The notes beneath the pieces are model-generated. The model had not been told where the DNA came from. It saw only the letters and a list, made by a program, of their open reading frames with translations, and made no database searches. The translations under genes and the position numbers were made by a program. Below, one piece after another: positions 29,784 to 42,270 of a DNA stretch of 64,000 bases. The DNA is from Chanos chanos. Taxonomy: Eukaryota; Chordata; Actinopteri; Gonorynchiformes; Chanidae. The stretch is taken from NCBI RefSeq assembly GCF_902362185.1, contig NC_044497.1, positions 34,135,501-34,199,500 on the forward strand. The letters are read 5' to 3'. Numbering within the stretch: the stretch's first letter is position 1; each line of letters opens with the position of its first letter.

Positions 29784-32700
29784 CACATTGTTAGATGTTC
29801 ATTTCCACATAATGGTTGAGGTAAATATACATCGTGTGCCGAGTGCAGGCAGGGACTCCAGCAAGACTAACTAGTACAGCATAGCTAAAAGGGAGAGCTA
29901 GAAGGTAATATGGACATGATGGCACTCTGGGACACAAGGCGGCCACCCACTCCACAGTCAACAAACCTGAGTGAACATGTTAAAGTGGGGGGGCGACAGC
30001 ATCCAAACATCCCAGTTCACCAAACAATCTATGCCCGAGAACCCTCCAGATCTGCTCCTTTGCCTAGTAAAGAGCTATTAGCAAAAGGCTTGGCTAAACA
30101 GATAAGTTTTCAGCCTTGACTTAAACATAGAGACTGTGTCTGAGTCTCGAACATTAATTGGGAGGCTATTCCATAACTGTGGGGCTCTGTAAGAGAAGGC
30201 TCTGCCCCCTGCTGTAGCCATCATAACTCGAGGTACCAACAAATAGCCTGCACCTTTTGATCTAAGTAGGCGTGGTGGATCATAGAAGACCAGGAGTTCG
30301 CGCAGGTACTGTGGCGCAAGACCATTTAATGCTCTATATGTTAATAGTAAGATTTTATAATCAATACGAGATTTGACTGGGAGCCAGTGCAGTGTGGATA
30401 AGATAGGGGTGATGTGATCATATTTTTTGGTTCTAGTAAGAACTCTGGCTGCTGCATTCTGAACTAACTGTAGCTTATTTATACACCTAGTAGAGCATCC
30501 AGACAGTAAGGCATTACAGTAGTCTAATCTAGAGGTAATGAAAGCATGAACCAATTTTTCAGCATCTTGAAATGACAATGCATTTCTTATCTTGTTAATA
30601 TTTCTAAGATGAAAGAAGGCTATCCTGGTAATATTATCTACATGAGCTTCAAATGAAAGACTGGGGTCAATAATTACACCAAGATCTTTTACTGCTGCAC
30701 CTAATGAAAGAGAAAGGCCATCCAGAGTAACTATGTGGTCGGAAAGCTTACTCCTAGCTGCATGTGATCCTAGTACAAGTACTTCTGTTTTTTCAGTGTT
30801 GAGTGAGAGGAAATTCGTAAGCATCCAGTGCCTAATATCCTTTAGACATTCCTCAATTTTGTTAAGTTGGTGTCTCTCGTCTGGCTTCGCTGAGACATAC
30901 AACTGTGTGTCATCAGCATAGCAGTGGAAGCTAATACCGTGTTTACGAATAACATTACCTAGAGGTAGCATATATAAAGAGAAAAGCAGTGGGCCTAAAA
31001 CAGAACCTTGCGGGACTCCGAACTTTACCTCAGTATGTGCAGAGGACTCACCATTTACATCAACAAACTGATAACGATCAGTTAAGTAGGACCTAAGCCA
31101 TAAGAGGGCCGTTCCCTTAACTCCAACAACATTTTCTAGTCTATCAAGGAGAATGGTATGATCAATGGTGTCAAAGGCTAAACTGAGGTCAAGTAGCACA
31201 AGCAAGGAGACACAACCCTGATCAGAGGCCAGTAAGAGGTCATTTGCAACTTTAACCAGTGCTGTCTCTGTGCTGTGATGAGGCCTAAATCCTGACTGAT
31301 ACAGTTCATGGATGTTATTCTTATGTAAGTATGAGCATAACTGCTGTGCTACAGCCCTTTCTAGGATCTTGGAAATAAAGGGGAGGTTAGATATTGGCCT
31401 GTAGTTGGTCAATGAACAGGGGTCAAGGTCAGGTTTTTTAATTAGGGGTTTGATAACTGCTAGTTTAAAAGATTTAGGTACATAGCCAGTACTAAGGGAG
31501 GAATTGATTATTTTTAAAAGCGGTTCGATGACTACTGGCAGTATCTGCTTAAGGAAACGTGTAGGTAAGGGATCTAGTACACAAGTTGGTGATTTTGATG
31601 AAGAAATTAGTGAGGTCAATTCGGTCGCCTGAAGGGGAGTAAAACATTCTAATCGCTGATCTGATATAGTTATATTGTTATCTACAGTGTTAGTGATCAA
31701 ATTATCTGGTTTAAAATTTATAGCCTGGATTGTTTGCCTGATATTTTCAATTTTGCTATTGAAAAAATTCATAAATGCGTCGCCACTGAACATTGATGGT
31801 GTACCTGTTTCCGAGGTGCTTTTATTCCCAGTTAGTTTTGATACGATATTAAATAAAAATCTAGGATTATTTTTGTTGTCTTCTATTAGGGTGGAGAGAT
31901 ACATTGATCTAGCGGCACTAAGAGCTTTTCTATAGCTCAGGAGGCTCTCCTTCCATGCTAACTGGAATACTACCAATTTAGTTTGGCGCCATTTACGTTC
32001 TAATTTTCGAGTGGTAAGTTTTAAGGCGAGTGTGTGCTCATTATACCAGGGAGCTAGTTTTTTCTCTCTGATTATTTTCCTTTTAAGTGGGGCCACATTA
32101 TCTAAGGTGTTGCGGAATGTTAACTCTAAAGATTCAGTTGCCTGATCAAGTTCTGTGGGGTGTGACATTGTTCCAGTCAAAGTTGATAACTCTGGGAGAT
32201 TATTGATAAAGTTCTGCGTAGTAGCTGGCGTAAACGTACGTTTATTATGATAGCGTGGCGAGCTGCATATATTATTGCTAAGAAATATTTTGAATGAGAT
32301 AAGATAATGATCTGAGATAGCTTCAGATTGTGGAAATGTGACTATACTTCCTACATTTAGTCCGAGTGTTAGTATAAGATCGAGGGTGTGGCCACCATTA
32401 TGAGTGGGCCCTATGACCGTCTGATTAATCCCTACTGAATCTAGAATGGACACGAACGCTGTTCTCAGAGGGTCCTGTGGGTTATCAAAATGAATGTTAA
32501 AGTCTCCGACAATTAGAGCTTTGTCTAAAGAAATAACAAGGTTTGAGATAAAATCTGCAAATTCACAGAGGAATTCAGAGTACGGCCCAGGCGGTCTATA
32601 GATAATAATTAGTGTGATAGACTGGGTATTTCCTCTTGAGTTTTGTCCCACACTAACTTAATCTAACAGGCACAGTCCATAATCTAACTTAATCTAACAG

Positions 32701-32929
32701 GCATAGTCCATAATCTAACTTAATCTAACAGGCATAGTCCATAGGCCAAGTGTGGTTACTTTGCTTACTGCCTCACTGCATTTAGTGAAATCTAAGTCTT
32801 AATTGTTGTGGTTATGCTCCCCGGCAGATGGAGATGAGGAAAGCCTTGACTGACTTCATTCAGGGGGAGTTTCGCAGTCTTCGGTCACAGGCTGAGGCTC
32901 TTCATCAGCGAATACAGACCCGAGCGTGA
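26341..32929 (+). CDS. taz: Tafazzin, cardiolipin transacylase
   Basis: Ten coding exons: 26341-26449, 26662-26790, 27278-27323, 27703-27788, 27884-27964, 28108-28149, 28252-28314, 28788-28840, 28962-29039, 32828-32929. They give 789 nt, 262 residues, the length of the human isoform without exon 5. Tafazzin is a mitochondrial membrane acyltransferase-fold enzyme that remodels cardiolipin. The catalytic HX4D motif is intact (H69, D74, within SNHQSCMDD), as is FPEGKVN. The start [10 protein letters not shown] aligns with human MPLHVKWPFP. The extra segment coded by human exon 5 has no counterpart between the fourth and fifth exons here. The last intron is about 3.8 kb because an L2 LINE sits in it antisense. 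atp6ap1 follows in the same orientation, as in human. Confidence 0.96.
26455..26496. repeat. (TC)n(AC)n microsatellite
   Basis: Compound repeat beginning just after the donor of taz coding exon 1. Confidence 0.9.
27022..27052 (+). repeat. Dispersed motif shared with the taz last intron
   Basis: The phrase CTAACAGGCATAGTCC followed by CCAAGTATGG closely matches the last unit of the tandem repeat at 32655-32742 and its flank. Both lie in taz introns and likely belong to one unnamed repeat family. Confidence 0.6.
27487..27500. repeat. C homopolymer
   Basis: Run of about 14 C in taz intron 3. Confidence 0.9.
29266..32654 (-). mobile_element. L2-clade LINE, 5' truncated, in taz intron 9
   Basis: The element runs antisense to taz. 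One uninterrupted frame of about 857 residues (30078-32651) begins inside the apurinic endonuclease: GDFN at 49-52 and SDH at 113-115 remain, while the front of that domain is missing. The reverse transcriptase follows, with its first catalytic Asp in [11 protein letters not shown] (488-498), a [13 protein letters not shown] block and YADD at 578-581. The frame ends at a stop. A 3' UTR of about 0.8 kb carries a long (GA)n tract. The element ends in four CTTGAA hexamers, seen on the plus strand as TTCAAG at 29266-29289, the short-repeat tail usual for L2. An open frame of this length suggests a young copy, but it lacks a promoter and a whole endonuclease, so it is unlikely to move alone. Confidence 0.92.
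29680..29782. repeat. (GA)n microsatellite inside the LINE 3' UTR
   Basis: About 100 bases of GA with GGGA interruptions. It produces spurious Arg/Glu-rich and Ser/Leu-rich frames on the two strands. Confidence 0.95.
32655..32742 (+). repeat. 31-bp tandem repeat at the LINE 5' junction
   Basis: About 2.8 copies of a 31-base unit containing AATCTAACAGGCATAGTCC. The repeat starts exactly where the LINE frame stops. A single related copy is in taz intron 2 at 27022-27052. Confidence 0.85.
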
Positions 32930-34689
32930 CATCTGACCTTTGATCCCTGGTTTGGGTCTACCTTTTGGGAAACCCCATGGACATGGAAATGCTGAAAGAT
33001 ACGACATACACAAATCTGCCTCATGAACTGGGATACACACACCTTCACCTTTGTAAGGTGGATCTCAGTGAAACTGGATGTCTGAATTCATAGTTAGGAT
33101 GACCTTTTTTTTGGGGGGGGCAGCAGCTGGAGGTTACTGTTTCATGCACCAGCCCAAATGTATTATATAAAATGAACTGGATCATCCAAGTTAGACTGGG
33201 AGAACCTAGACTGGAGAACTACGAACTGCTCTAGTAGTCATCTGAAATTTTAAGCAGTGTGATTTTGGTTATAAGAATAGCACTAATGCAGCGTACTTCA
33301 GTGCTGGTCTCTTGGCTGTATCAGAACACGTGACTAATCGGACGTTTTAGAAATATGACAGTTGATTACCTTTTAAAAAAAAAGAAAAAAAAAAGTTTTA
33401 CAATGTTCATATTTTACAAACAGTTATGCCAGTTTGTAAGACACAAAGATTCTGCATGAGCCTTTGCAATGCCAATCTTTCATTCTGACTGAGATTTTGT
33501 TCATTTTATATGTTATTAAGAGTTTCTCCATCTCTGATCGCCTTCACTTCCTATTTCTTGTCGTATAGATTTCAGGTTTTGTTTGTAGAGGTAGCACTGA
33601 AATAAACAGCTGTTGTCAGTTTTTTGTATTTTTAGAGAGAGCAAGAAAACTTTTGGGAACTATTAACAGTGTGATTTAAAATGCTAAGTGCATTTCACTG
33701 TGTCCCAACACTCTTCTCTTCAGACCATAATATTGCCCTTGAACACAGTGTTTCCATTCTCACATCTGAATCTCAGTTACATTTAACAGATTATTTCTGC
33801 ACAAACAAAATAGTAATTTGTATCATATGGAAAATACACTGCTGGATGGTTTCCCTGCTTGTCTTTTCCTGTCATGATTTTTCTTTTTTGATGATTTGGC
33901 AGCTGAAAATGAATGAATGAATTATTTCATGTAACATACATTCTGTGCTCTTCAGATTTTCACTCTGTTGACAAGAAAACCATTTACAGTCCAGTTGCCA
34001 TACCTGTTTTGCACTTGTACTTTAGGCCATTTAACCTAATTTTATGTGATAAGGGAATAAAGTTGCAATCATAAATTGATACAGTATGATGCATTCTGAT
34101 ATCACCATGGAACAATCTGCCTTCTGTAATGCAGTACTATGGTTGACATGCTAGTGCCTGAGTGCACCAGATTTTTTTCCCTACTGCCATGTGACTTTAG
34201 CTTGATATTTGGAGTATGAATGAATGACTTAATTAAAAATCAATGTCCACTACTACTCATTGTCATTTCATGGTTGTTTAAGAATTCCTGTCCGGTGTAA
34301 CACTGAAATCACAATGTATTCATAAATGCCATTTATTCATAAAGTGGAATCAAGTATACTGTGTGTCTGCATATGCTGGAGCTGATACATATATCTGGTC
34401 TTCAAGAGGAGAGGTTGCCTGTTTATCCCTGATGAATCCCTTTCCCCTGCCTCTGCTGTTGGTTTAGAGCTCCGTTTTTTCCTTGCATTGATCATCTGAT
34501 TCTAATATTCAGATATTCGAAGGGGCCACGTTTAATTTATTAAGACTAAATTTACAGCTACAGATGGCCTCTGTAATTTTATTCCGCATCTGATCTTGAT
34601 CAATTTAAAGCAACATTGGTCACGACTCGCGTAGTATTAGTTCTTGATCACATGGTTTCTCTGGTCCAGAAGATCTACGGAACTACGTC
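32930..34689. other. taz 3' UTR and gap to atp6ap1
   Basis: AATAAA hexamers at 33601-33606 and 34056-34061 are candidate taz poly(A) signals, giving 3' UTRs of about 0.7 or 1.1 kb. The first has a T/GT-rich stretch after it. The remainder should be the atp6ap1 promoter. No other gene is seen. Confidence 0.5.
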
Positions 34690-37600
34690 ATGAACAGACA
34701 CACGAAGATGGCAGATGCGAGGATGGCGAATGTAAACTGTAGAATCGTTTTTGCTTTTATGTTCAGTGTTTTCTCCTTGGGGAAATGCAACGAACAAGTA
34801 CCTCTGATTATGTGGTCCAGCGAAGGGTAATAATATTTCGTTTATACGCTGTTTCAACTGAACGATAGCTCTTAGTACTCGCATGAATCGGCCGGTAGCT
34901 GTCCAGTCCTGTCTTCTTAATAGCAGGCAGGCTAGTGAGCTAACTCGGATTCCCTTCTCGTTTGACATTAGAGGTTATCTCATTTTTATTTTTATTTTTA
35001 TTTTATTTTATTGTTTTTACTCAGACAGCGAGATAAACGTAACCATCTCTTTAGCGATGAATCCGTTTGTGAATAATTCTTGAAGCTAATATTTACAGAA
35101 CGCTTTACCGAACAAATAAGGCGAGCTTGTATAGCCGTTATTTTGCAGTTACTGGTAGGTGAATCGTTTCCGCCCAATAATTTACAGCTATCTGTCAAAA
35201 CAAGTTGGAGCCTTTTGCATCATTTCCCTTTATACTGTCATCTTAAAGGAAATGTAGACGCAGAAAAATTGTTTGCATACATAATATACGTATATATAAT
35301 ACATGTGTATGTATGTACGTGTGTGTGTGTGTATAGGATATACACATATATGTAGTGTGTTTGTTTGTGTGTGTATGTGAGTATTATGCGTATTATTATA
35401 TGTGTGTATGTATGTATTTTCTAACAGACTGCCGTCGCAGAGCCCACCTGCGGCGGGTCATGCAGTATCTAGCGGTGAGTTGGAGTCATATCTGAGCTCT
35501 GCGCTAAGCTCCGCACCGCACAACCTACTGCTGTTCCTTCAGGACAAGGTACTGTTTGATCTTCTGTGTAAGATACACATGCACATATATTTTCGTAGTG
35601 TTATCGATAGGATAATAACATGCAAATATGTCATTGTCCAAGCAATGACTTTTTTTTTTTTGTCATAGTCTTAATTTAAAAAGGAATTTGACCCTCATTA
35701 TTCAGGAGCTTGCGAGTTTTAGCACGAGGGTGAGACAGGAATCTTGCTACGTTTATGCACCCATCTGAAAATGTAGTTTATTACTTGGAACAAATTTGTT
35801 TTAAAGAAAATAAATCATTTTTTGAAGCAGAAGGTGGTGGTTTGACGCAATGGTATATATTTTGGATTCATTTATTTTTGTGTTTTGTTAAATTTAGAGT
35901 GAATATAGAGATGCAACATAATCATAATGTATATATTCTCAGTTACATTAACACTCCTGTAATTAACTATCTTTACTCATGCAGAGTTCTCAGAATAAAC
36001 TTTTAAACACTGTTATGAATTTAAAATGGTCAGCACCACTGCTGTTGCTGTTATTGAATTACCACTCAGAATATGCCACAAGTGACATTTGCATCATTTG
36101 TGACCCATTCAAGATCACTATGTGTTGTCTTAATGTAGTATTTTAAAAGCTAAATACATGGATGAATCAGACGAGGTTCTAATTTCAGTTCAGTTTTATA
36201 TGGATATCTTAATTTACCACAGAATGTTGAGCTTCAGACAGCCATTGTGGATATTTATTGACCCATTTTGACTTTGAGGAATGTTTGCTTTTTTTCTCTA
36301 CTATGCCCATGTTCATTTTAACTTTGCCTTTTCCTTATTGTGGCACATATTTACTGTTTATCTTTGGTATCTCTTTGTCTTCCTCAGCTGAGTGTGGATG
36401 ACTTCACAATGTACGGGGGTGTTTTTGGGAACAAACAAGACAGTGCATTCACTAACCTAGAGGTGAGACAGACTCAGTACAATCCAATTCCTCATTCCTG
36501 TCTCTGCTGTTCCCTCATTTGCCTTCACCACACTCCTCTATCTTAGCCACTGATTTATTATAACCTTCCAGTGCTGGAACCACAGACTTAGAATCATATC
36601 CTTATCTGGAGACTTAAGAGGTTTTTTTGGTGCAGTGCCTCAAAGTCATTTTAACTAGTCAGATTCTGAGCAGTCAGTGGCAAGGTGGGATATTTGTGCA
36701 GATAAAACTCTAACAATGACTCCCGAGAATACTATTTTTATGACTTGGGAGCATTATTTTTTTTTAATTAATGAGTTATTTAAGTGAGAAAACACTTTGT
36801 CCTTTCGCTGAGGTTGTGAGTTTGAATTTCAGTGTTGCTAGTGTAGGGATCAGGTGTAGGGAACACAGTTGTCCATGACCTGGTTGGATGAGCTAAACAT
36901 TGTACTCTCCCCATCATACCTCTCTAGTAAATCCTACTGTCGGTCAAGAACATGCACTGTTTGTATACAAATCTAGGGAAAGAGCATAGACCTCCACATG
37001 CCCTGTGTTCCCATGGAGACCCTTTCAAACTGGCTTGTGAAAAGAAACAGTAATTGCTTCTGAGGAAAGAGGAGTAAAAATGAAAAAAAGATATAGAATG
37101 TAGTTACTGTAGTTAATGTCGGAGCATTTATACAAAGCACTGGAGCACCAAAGACTTTTTCTCTAAAATACACCAATCTTTGAATTATACTCAGACAGAC
37201 TGAGCCTCCTCATTCAATAAATAATTTGGTTATGTTCTGTAAAAGAAGACTGATCTACATATCTGAATTATCACCAAATCCTCTGCAAATGAGCGGTGGC
37301 TCCTAGATCAGATGCCTGGTAAATTTACGCCATGATCTGTACTTGTTTCAGTCAGAACTGTCCCAGGCTTTTCTGTGAGCCTTTTGTTCTCCTTTCATCA
37401 GGGGGCATTGCAGGCTTCTTCCTCTCCACTCTTCCTGCCCGCTGTGGACTCTGCAACAGCAAGTGCTCTTCCTGCCCTCCTGCAGGAACAGTTGGACACT
37501 TCTCCTCTCTATTTGGAGCCCGAGACTCTCGCCCAACTCCGCCTCAATGCTTCTGTTGCCGCCCTGCTGGTCATTCGCCTGCCCTACAGTTCAAGGTAAT

Positions 37601-40600
37601 TCAGTGAAACAATTGGTAGTTACTCCCTGCATGATGGTTTATACGTGAGTGCCAATCTAAGGGCTTGCCCTACTGAAGAGCTGTACTGTACTCTGGCTTT
37701 TGTTTTGAGTATACTCAAATATGACTCATTTAGCCAACAAAGGCATTTGAAGGCATCACCAGATGTGGTGAAGTTTAAATTGAAGCAAAAGCCTCTACAC
37801 AGTGTGCTTCAATGGGAGAGCTGCTTAATGCCTGGTTTCTCCAGTCAAATTGAGGCAGTTTTAGCTGTTAATGTTTGACAGACAATTAAATTCCTTATGT
37901 GGTAACATGATGGGTATGCAGTTAGGAAGTGTCGAGAAACATTATGGCCTTTCTAAGCATGAAAGGCCTTAAGAAAAGCAAAGACCTGTTTCCAGACAAT
38001 GTAAACTGTTCCAGATCGTGTATAATGGGACTGAATCATGTTCACAGGAGGCAGGTTTATCAGGGGTGGAAGTAAGAAAAATTAACTGATGCAAATGCAT
38101 GTGAATTGAAAAATAGAGCAGTAAAAATGGATGTGAAATGTCAGTCACAAACCACGCCCACTGAACTTGCCGCCTTAATTTCAGTCTCTGAGCAGTGGCA
38201 CAACGTCCTCAGCTCCCTTCAAGCTGATCAGTTCGTCAGTGGGCGTGGTTTGTGATTGACATTTTGGGGCGGAAGTAACAGAAATTACTTGCTGTAAGCG
38301 ATAAATAGAAGTAACAAAAATTGCTTGCTGTAAACGATAAATGGCAGTCGAGTTTATCAAATTAACTGACAATTTATCATTCTACTTTTCAGCTCACATG
38401 CATTTTTACCCCTCTATTTTTCCATTCACATGCTTTTTCATCACCTCGATTTTTATCAGTTAATTTTTGTTACTTCCACCCCTGATACAGGTTAAAGCAA
38501 CATGTTTAACTATTGGTATTTATGACAGAATGTAAAGCTGTTCTCAGTCTGCAGAAGCTGCACACACAGATTTCAAGATATGACCATTAAAAACAGACAA
38601 ACAAGCAAAAAACACACTGTGAAATATTGGTCTTCATAGTTTCATTACTGGGAGGTACATATTATGATAGACCTAATGTGAAAGGGAGGGGTGGAGAAGC
38701 TCCCCTGGTTGTATAAAGTGTTGACCTAGGTCATGTGTTCTTTTTTGGTTTTCTGTCCCTGGCAGCTCTGACATGATGTCAGCCAAAGAGGTTCTCAGTG
38801 GAAATGGTGAGCACGATGACTGTATTTTTGAAACAGTTCAATTTTACCTGTTTGATTTCAGAATGCTCAGTATTGTAAAGTGCATTGTTGTAAGTGATCT
38901 GTTTAAATAAGAAACAAGGCGGATGTTTCTAAAGAGAAGGTTCTGTCCCTGTCCACCCTGCAGACGAGGTGATTGGCCAGGTTTTGAACATAATGACTGC
39001 TCAGGCTGTACCTTACACGGCTGTGTACTCTGCCCTGCGGCCCTCTCGGGTAAGACACCTCTCTAATGACTATGCAGAGGGCTCAGATTCAAACAGCCTA
39101 CTATGTTGTCCTCCTGCACAGTCATAGACTTTGTATGGCTCAAGCAAATGACTTAGTCAAATGAAAAAGGCATTCACTGCTCTGTCTGATAGTATCTTGG
39201 AGTGGAAAACTGGGTGTAGGCACCACAAATTTAGCACGAGTGAAGTGTCACAAACTGCGGTTTTTGCAAATGGTTTTACTGTTCTGCCATTTAGAGAAAT
39301 TTCATCTGTATTGTAAGTTTGTAAATCTTGAATTAAGGAAGAGGGCGGGGATGCAGCCAGTGGGTCATTTGTGTGTTTTCAAGGTGTAGTAGCTGCAGAT
39401 CGACTGCACTTTTTAATATCCTAACAATGCTGCTCACAATTTTAATGCAACTTTTTTTGTGTCTCTCTGTGAGAAACCTTTCCCCAAGTGGTGCATCATA
39501 TCTAAATTTCAGAAACGTGATCTGTCTGGATCCAGTTCATTGAGTAATGTCATAGGACTTTGTATCTGCCTGTCAGGTGATTGAAGACGTGTCCTTCGCT
39601 GTGCATTCCGTTGGGCGATCTTTGCTGCAGTCGTCTCGGGGCCCATATCCGCCGGTGGAGTTTAAGGAGAGAGACTCCACCTGCATCCTCATGTGGGCAG
39701 AGAATCTGTCAGTCAGTCAGTTTCGATCAGGGAAGTGGGAAAGGCACGACCTTGCCTCCCAAACATTCGGCGAGTCCAGTTCAGTCAAGCTGGAAGGCTC
39801 CTTTTGCAACGAGACTCATTCCAGGTACATCCTGATTGGGCTCTGAAGCTGTCAGTCATGTGCAGAGATAGCTCAATGTGTTTGTTGTAAAGGACAATGA
39901 GATGTAGACAGTTTCCATAGTGTTTAGAGGATGCTGGAACCTTCCGTGGGAGACAAAAAAATATTCAGTTTGATTTGATCAGCTTCAACACTTCTCTCTA
40001 ATCTCCTCTTTATCATCAGTTTAATTTTGAAAATGCACAGAATCGGGAAGCTTTTGATTAGTCACGCGCTGTATCCATGCATAAATCTGCACTAACCTTA
40101 TTGCTGTGTTTGATATTTGCAGACTGGAGCTGAGTTATGAAAATGTTTTGGGATATCGTTCTTTTAAACTCATGTAAGTAGACATGGATAATGTTTATTA
40201 AAACTTATATTGACACAGACACTCACCACAACATAACACCGCAACACAATTCAGTTGCAGTCACATTTACATACTCACTCACTCTCAGAAGCATATAGAC
40301 CATCAGACTGAGGCTAAATTAGGCCAAGTGTCTGTAGCTGAGGAAAAAATTGTCCCATAATGCCACTTCATTATTGTTTTTTTCCCCAGTTTTGCTATGA
40401 GTCAGCGTCACTACAAGGTGTCCGCACGCCGTTGGTTCACCATGGATCAGGTTGAGCTGATTTATGATGGTAAAAAAGCCTCATTTAACGCCAGTCGACA
40501 CATCTATGCTCCAGTTGAATATTCCTACCGCTGTGAGTCTGTCACCAGCTTCCGTTATGCTATGCTCACCCCACGCTCCTCAAAGGACAACGCCAACGAC

Positions 40601-41001
40601 TGGAGAGTCTCTTTTGATGACTTCCAGGTATTGCTCATTAGATCGCTGGAAGACCAGACACTTGATTAGCTGTGTGTTCTCTGATTCCTTTGATTGTTTT
40701 GATCACTTGTGATCCAGGAGATTTTGAGCTTTGCATTTTCAGATATTTATAATGTTTATTTGCTTAGGGCCTTTTTTTAGAAAACATGTTTTATTTGCAT
40801 GGGCTACCTGGGAAATGTTTGGCCCTTGCTATTCTGTTTTGCCTGTCAGTTTTTGACAGACATTCCATTTGTGTTCTAATTCTGTGTGAATTTGAAATGC
40901 AAAATAGTTAGTCTTACCTCTTATTTCTGCCTGTTCAGGGAGCCTGATATTAACCATTCCTTTGCATGCTTTTCAACCTGTTTCTGTTTCTGTTTCTGTT
41001 G

Positions 41002-41046
<45 letters not shown>

Positions 41047-41258
41047 AGATCCAAGGTTTCAAGGTGTCTGGGAAGGATTTCTCCTATGCGAGTGACTGTG
41101 CTGGTTTCTTCACTCCTGGGATCTGGATGGGCCTGGTGACATCTCTGCTGATGGTTCTGGTTCTGACTTACGGCCTCCACATGATCATGCAACTGCGCAC
41201 CATGGACCGTTTTGACGACCCCAAAGGCCCCGCCATTTCTGTCCCACAAACAGAGTGA
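34690..41258 (+). CDS. atp6ap1: V-type proton ATPase accessory subunit S1 (Ac45)
   Basis: Ten coding exons: 34690-34826, 35428-35548, 36388-36462, 37402-37595, 38766-38806, 38964-39049, 39577-39824, 40123-40173, 40390-40627, 41049-41258. They give 1401 nt, 466 residues (human 470). Ac45 is a type I membrane protein of the V-ATPase Vo sector that assists assembly and acidification of secretory organelles. A signal peptide precedes [11 protein letters not shown]. The luminal part has several N-glycosylation sequons (NAS, NLS, NET). A single membrane span lies at about 422-443, followed by the conserved tail [11 protein letters not shown]. The first ATG is used here, but an in-frame ATG at 34708 has a stronger Kozak context and would shorten the signal by six residues. 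The fourth intron holds a fold-back element. Confidence 0.95.
38053..38488. mobile_element. Fold-back MITE-like element in atp6ap1 intron 4
   Basis: The ends are inverted copies: TATCAGGGGTGGAAGTAA on the left and its complement on the right (TTACTTCCACCCCTGATA). The inverted similarity continues inward through AATTAACTGAT and GCATGTGAA to an inner pair, CACAAACCACGCCCACTGA near 38145 and its complement near 38240. CAGGTT lies directly outside both ends and may be a 6-base target duplication. No coding capacity is seen. The superfamily is uncertain: the CAGGGGTGG end recalls hAT, but hAT normally makes 8-base duplications. Confidence 0.7.
38271..38343. repeat. 36-bp tandem pair inside the MITE
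   Basis: Two copies of a unit starting GAAGTAACA and containing CTTGCTGTAA and CGATAAAT, differing at a few bases. Confidence 0.8.
41006..41042. repeat. (TC)n tract forming an acceptor
   Basis: Pure TC repeat directly before the acceptor of the last atp6ap1 exon (41048); it is the polypyrimidine tract of that exon. Confidence 0.95.
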
Positions 41259-42256
41259 TGAACGAACTTCTCTTCTTGTCTTGCTTTAGAATTTGTTCCT
41301 TATACCTGTGTATTTATGGTTTTGTTCTATTGATCATTGTAGAAGAATAACTATGTTGGGATATGTTGTCACATTGCACTCAGAGTAGACACGTTGGTTA
41401 TGAGGTGGTGTTAGGTGTGCTGAAAAAGGGTGACGATGTGACAGGATGGGTGAAGTTTAATGCACTAAAGGACTATGTTGAGTGCAGTGTAACAATACAT
41501 ACAAAAGAAGCAATGCCCTTGTGGAGCTGTCCAGGTATAAGGGACTGGTTGTAAAGTGGGACCTTTGAAGTCTAACATTTCAAGTCTTTGACAGTCCATT
41601 CTTCCCTTGTGCTCCTGTCCATCCTTTCTTACAGTCAGTCTCATCATTCCTTCTATCGCTATTCTCTGACCTCTACATTTGGCCCGGTTTGATCGTACAG
41701 TTGGAGTACTTATATTAGTCCTGGCACCAACCAACAAGACAGAACCACAAGAAGAGTTGATTACTGTTTTTCTCGTATAAATAGGCTTGGTCACTAGCTG
41801 AATTTAAACCTCCCAGATCTGACAATAGTAAGAATAGTTCTAAACAACCAGATCTCAACATTTTGCCTGCACAGAATCCCAGTCCTGAATGTGTTCAGGC
41901 ACAGGCAGGTTGGGTTCATTTTTGGTTTTGTTTACATTCCTCTGTGTGGTCGTTCTTCTGTTAAAGTGAATTAGAAGTATTCCTTATGATTTATCAAGTG
42001 CTGAGTGGATAAAGAGACCTCACACAGTTATTCCATAGATGAGCATGTTTACGTGTTCAACTTCAAGGACCTAAATTTATTTCATCACCAAAATGTTGAG
42101 TTTTGGTTTTATTGTTTATTGTACTGACCTCTGTCCTCCTGTCATTGGCTTGGGGCTTTTTTTTTGTTTACGAAATAGGGAGATTGGGGATTTGGTCCTA
42201 AAAATGTCACATCTATAGAGCTGACTGCTCAGATATATTTTTAATTGCATGTGCAC

Positions 42257-42270
42257 CCACTAGAGGGCAG
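42257..42270 (+). promoter_or_regulatory. CTCF-like core motif
   Basis: CCACTAGAGGGCAG fits the vertebrate CTCF core at every position. Occupancy cannot be known from sequence. Confidence 0.45.

Noticed and set aside
29379-29786. Minus-strand open frame with long Ser/Leu repeats
   Set aside because: It is the (GA)n microsatellite of the LINE 3' UTR read in frame; no protein family resembles it.
34620-34690. CLEAR-like site (ATCACATGGT) and CRE half site before atp6ap1
   Set aside because: The CLEAR match is weak and the CRE half site overlaps the start codon; neither is strong enough to list as a site.
38181-38372. 63-codon frame with a repeated IYRLQQ phrase
   Set aside because: The repetition reflects the 36-base tandem pair inside the fold-back element, not a peptide repeat gene.
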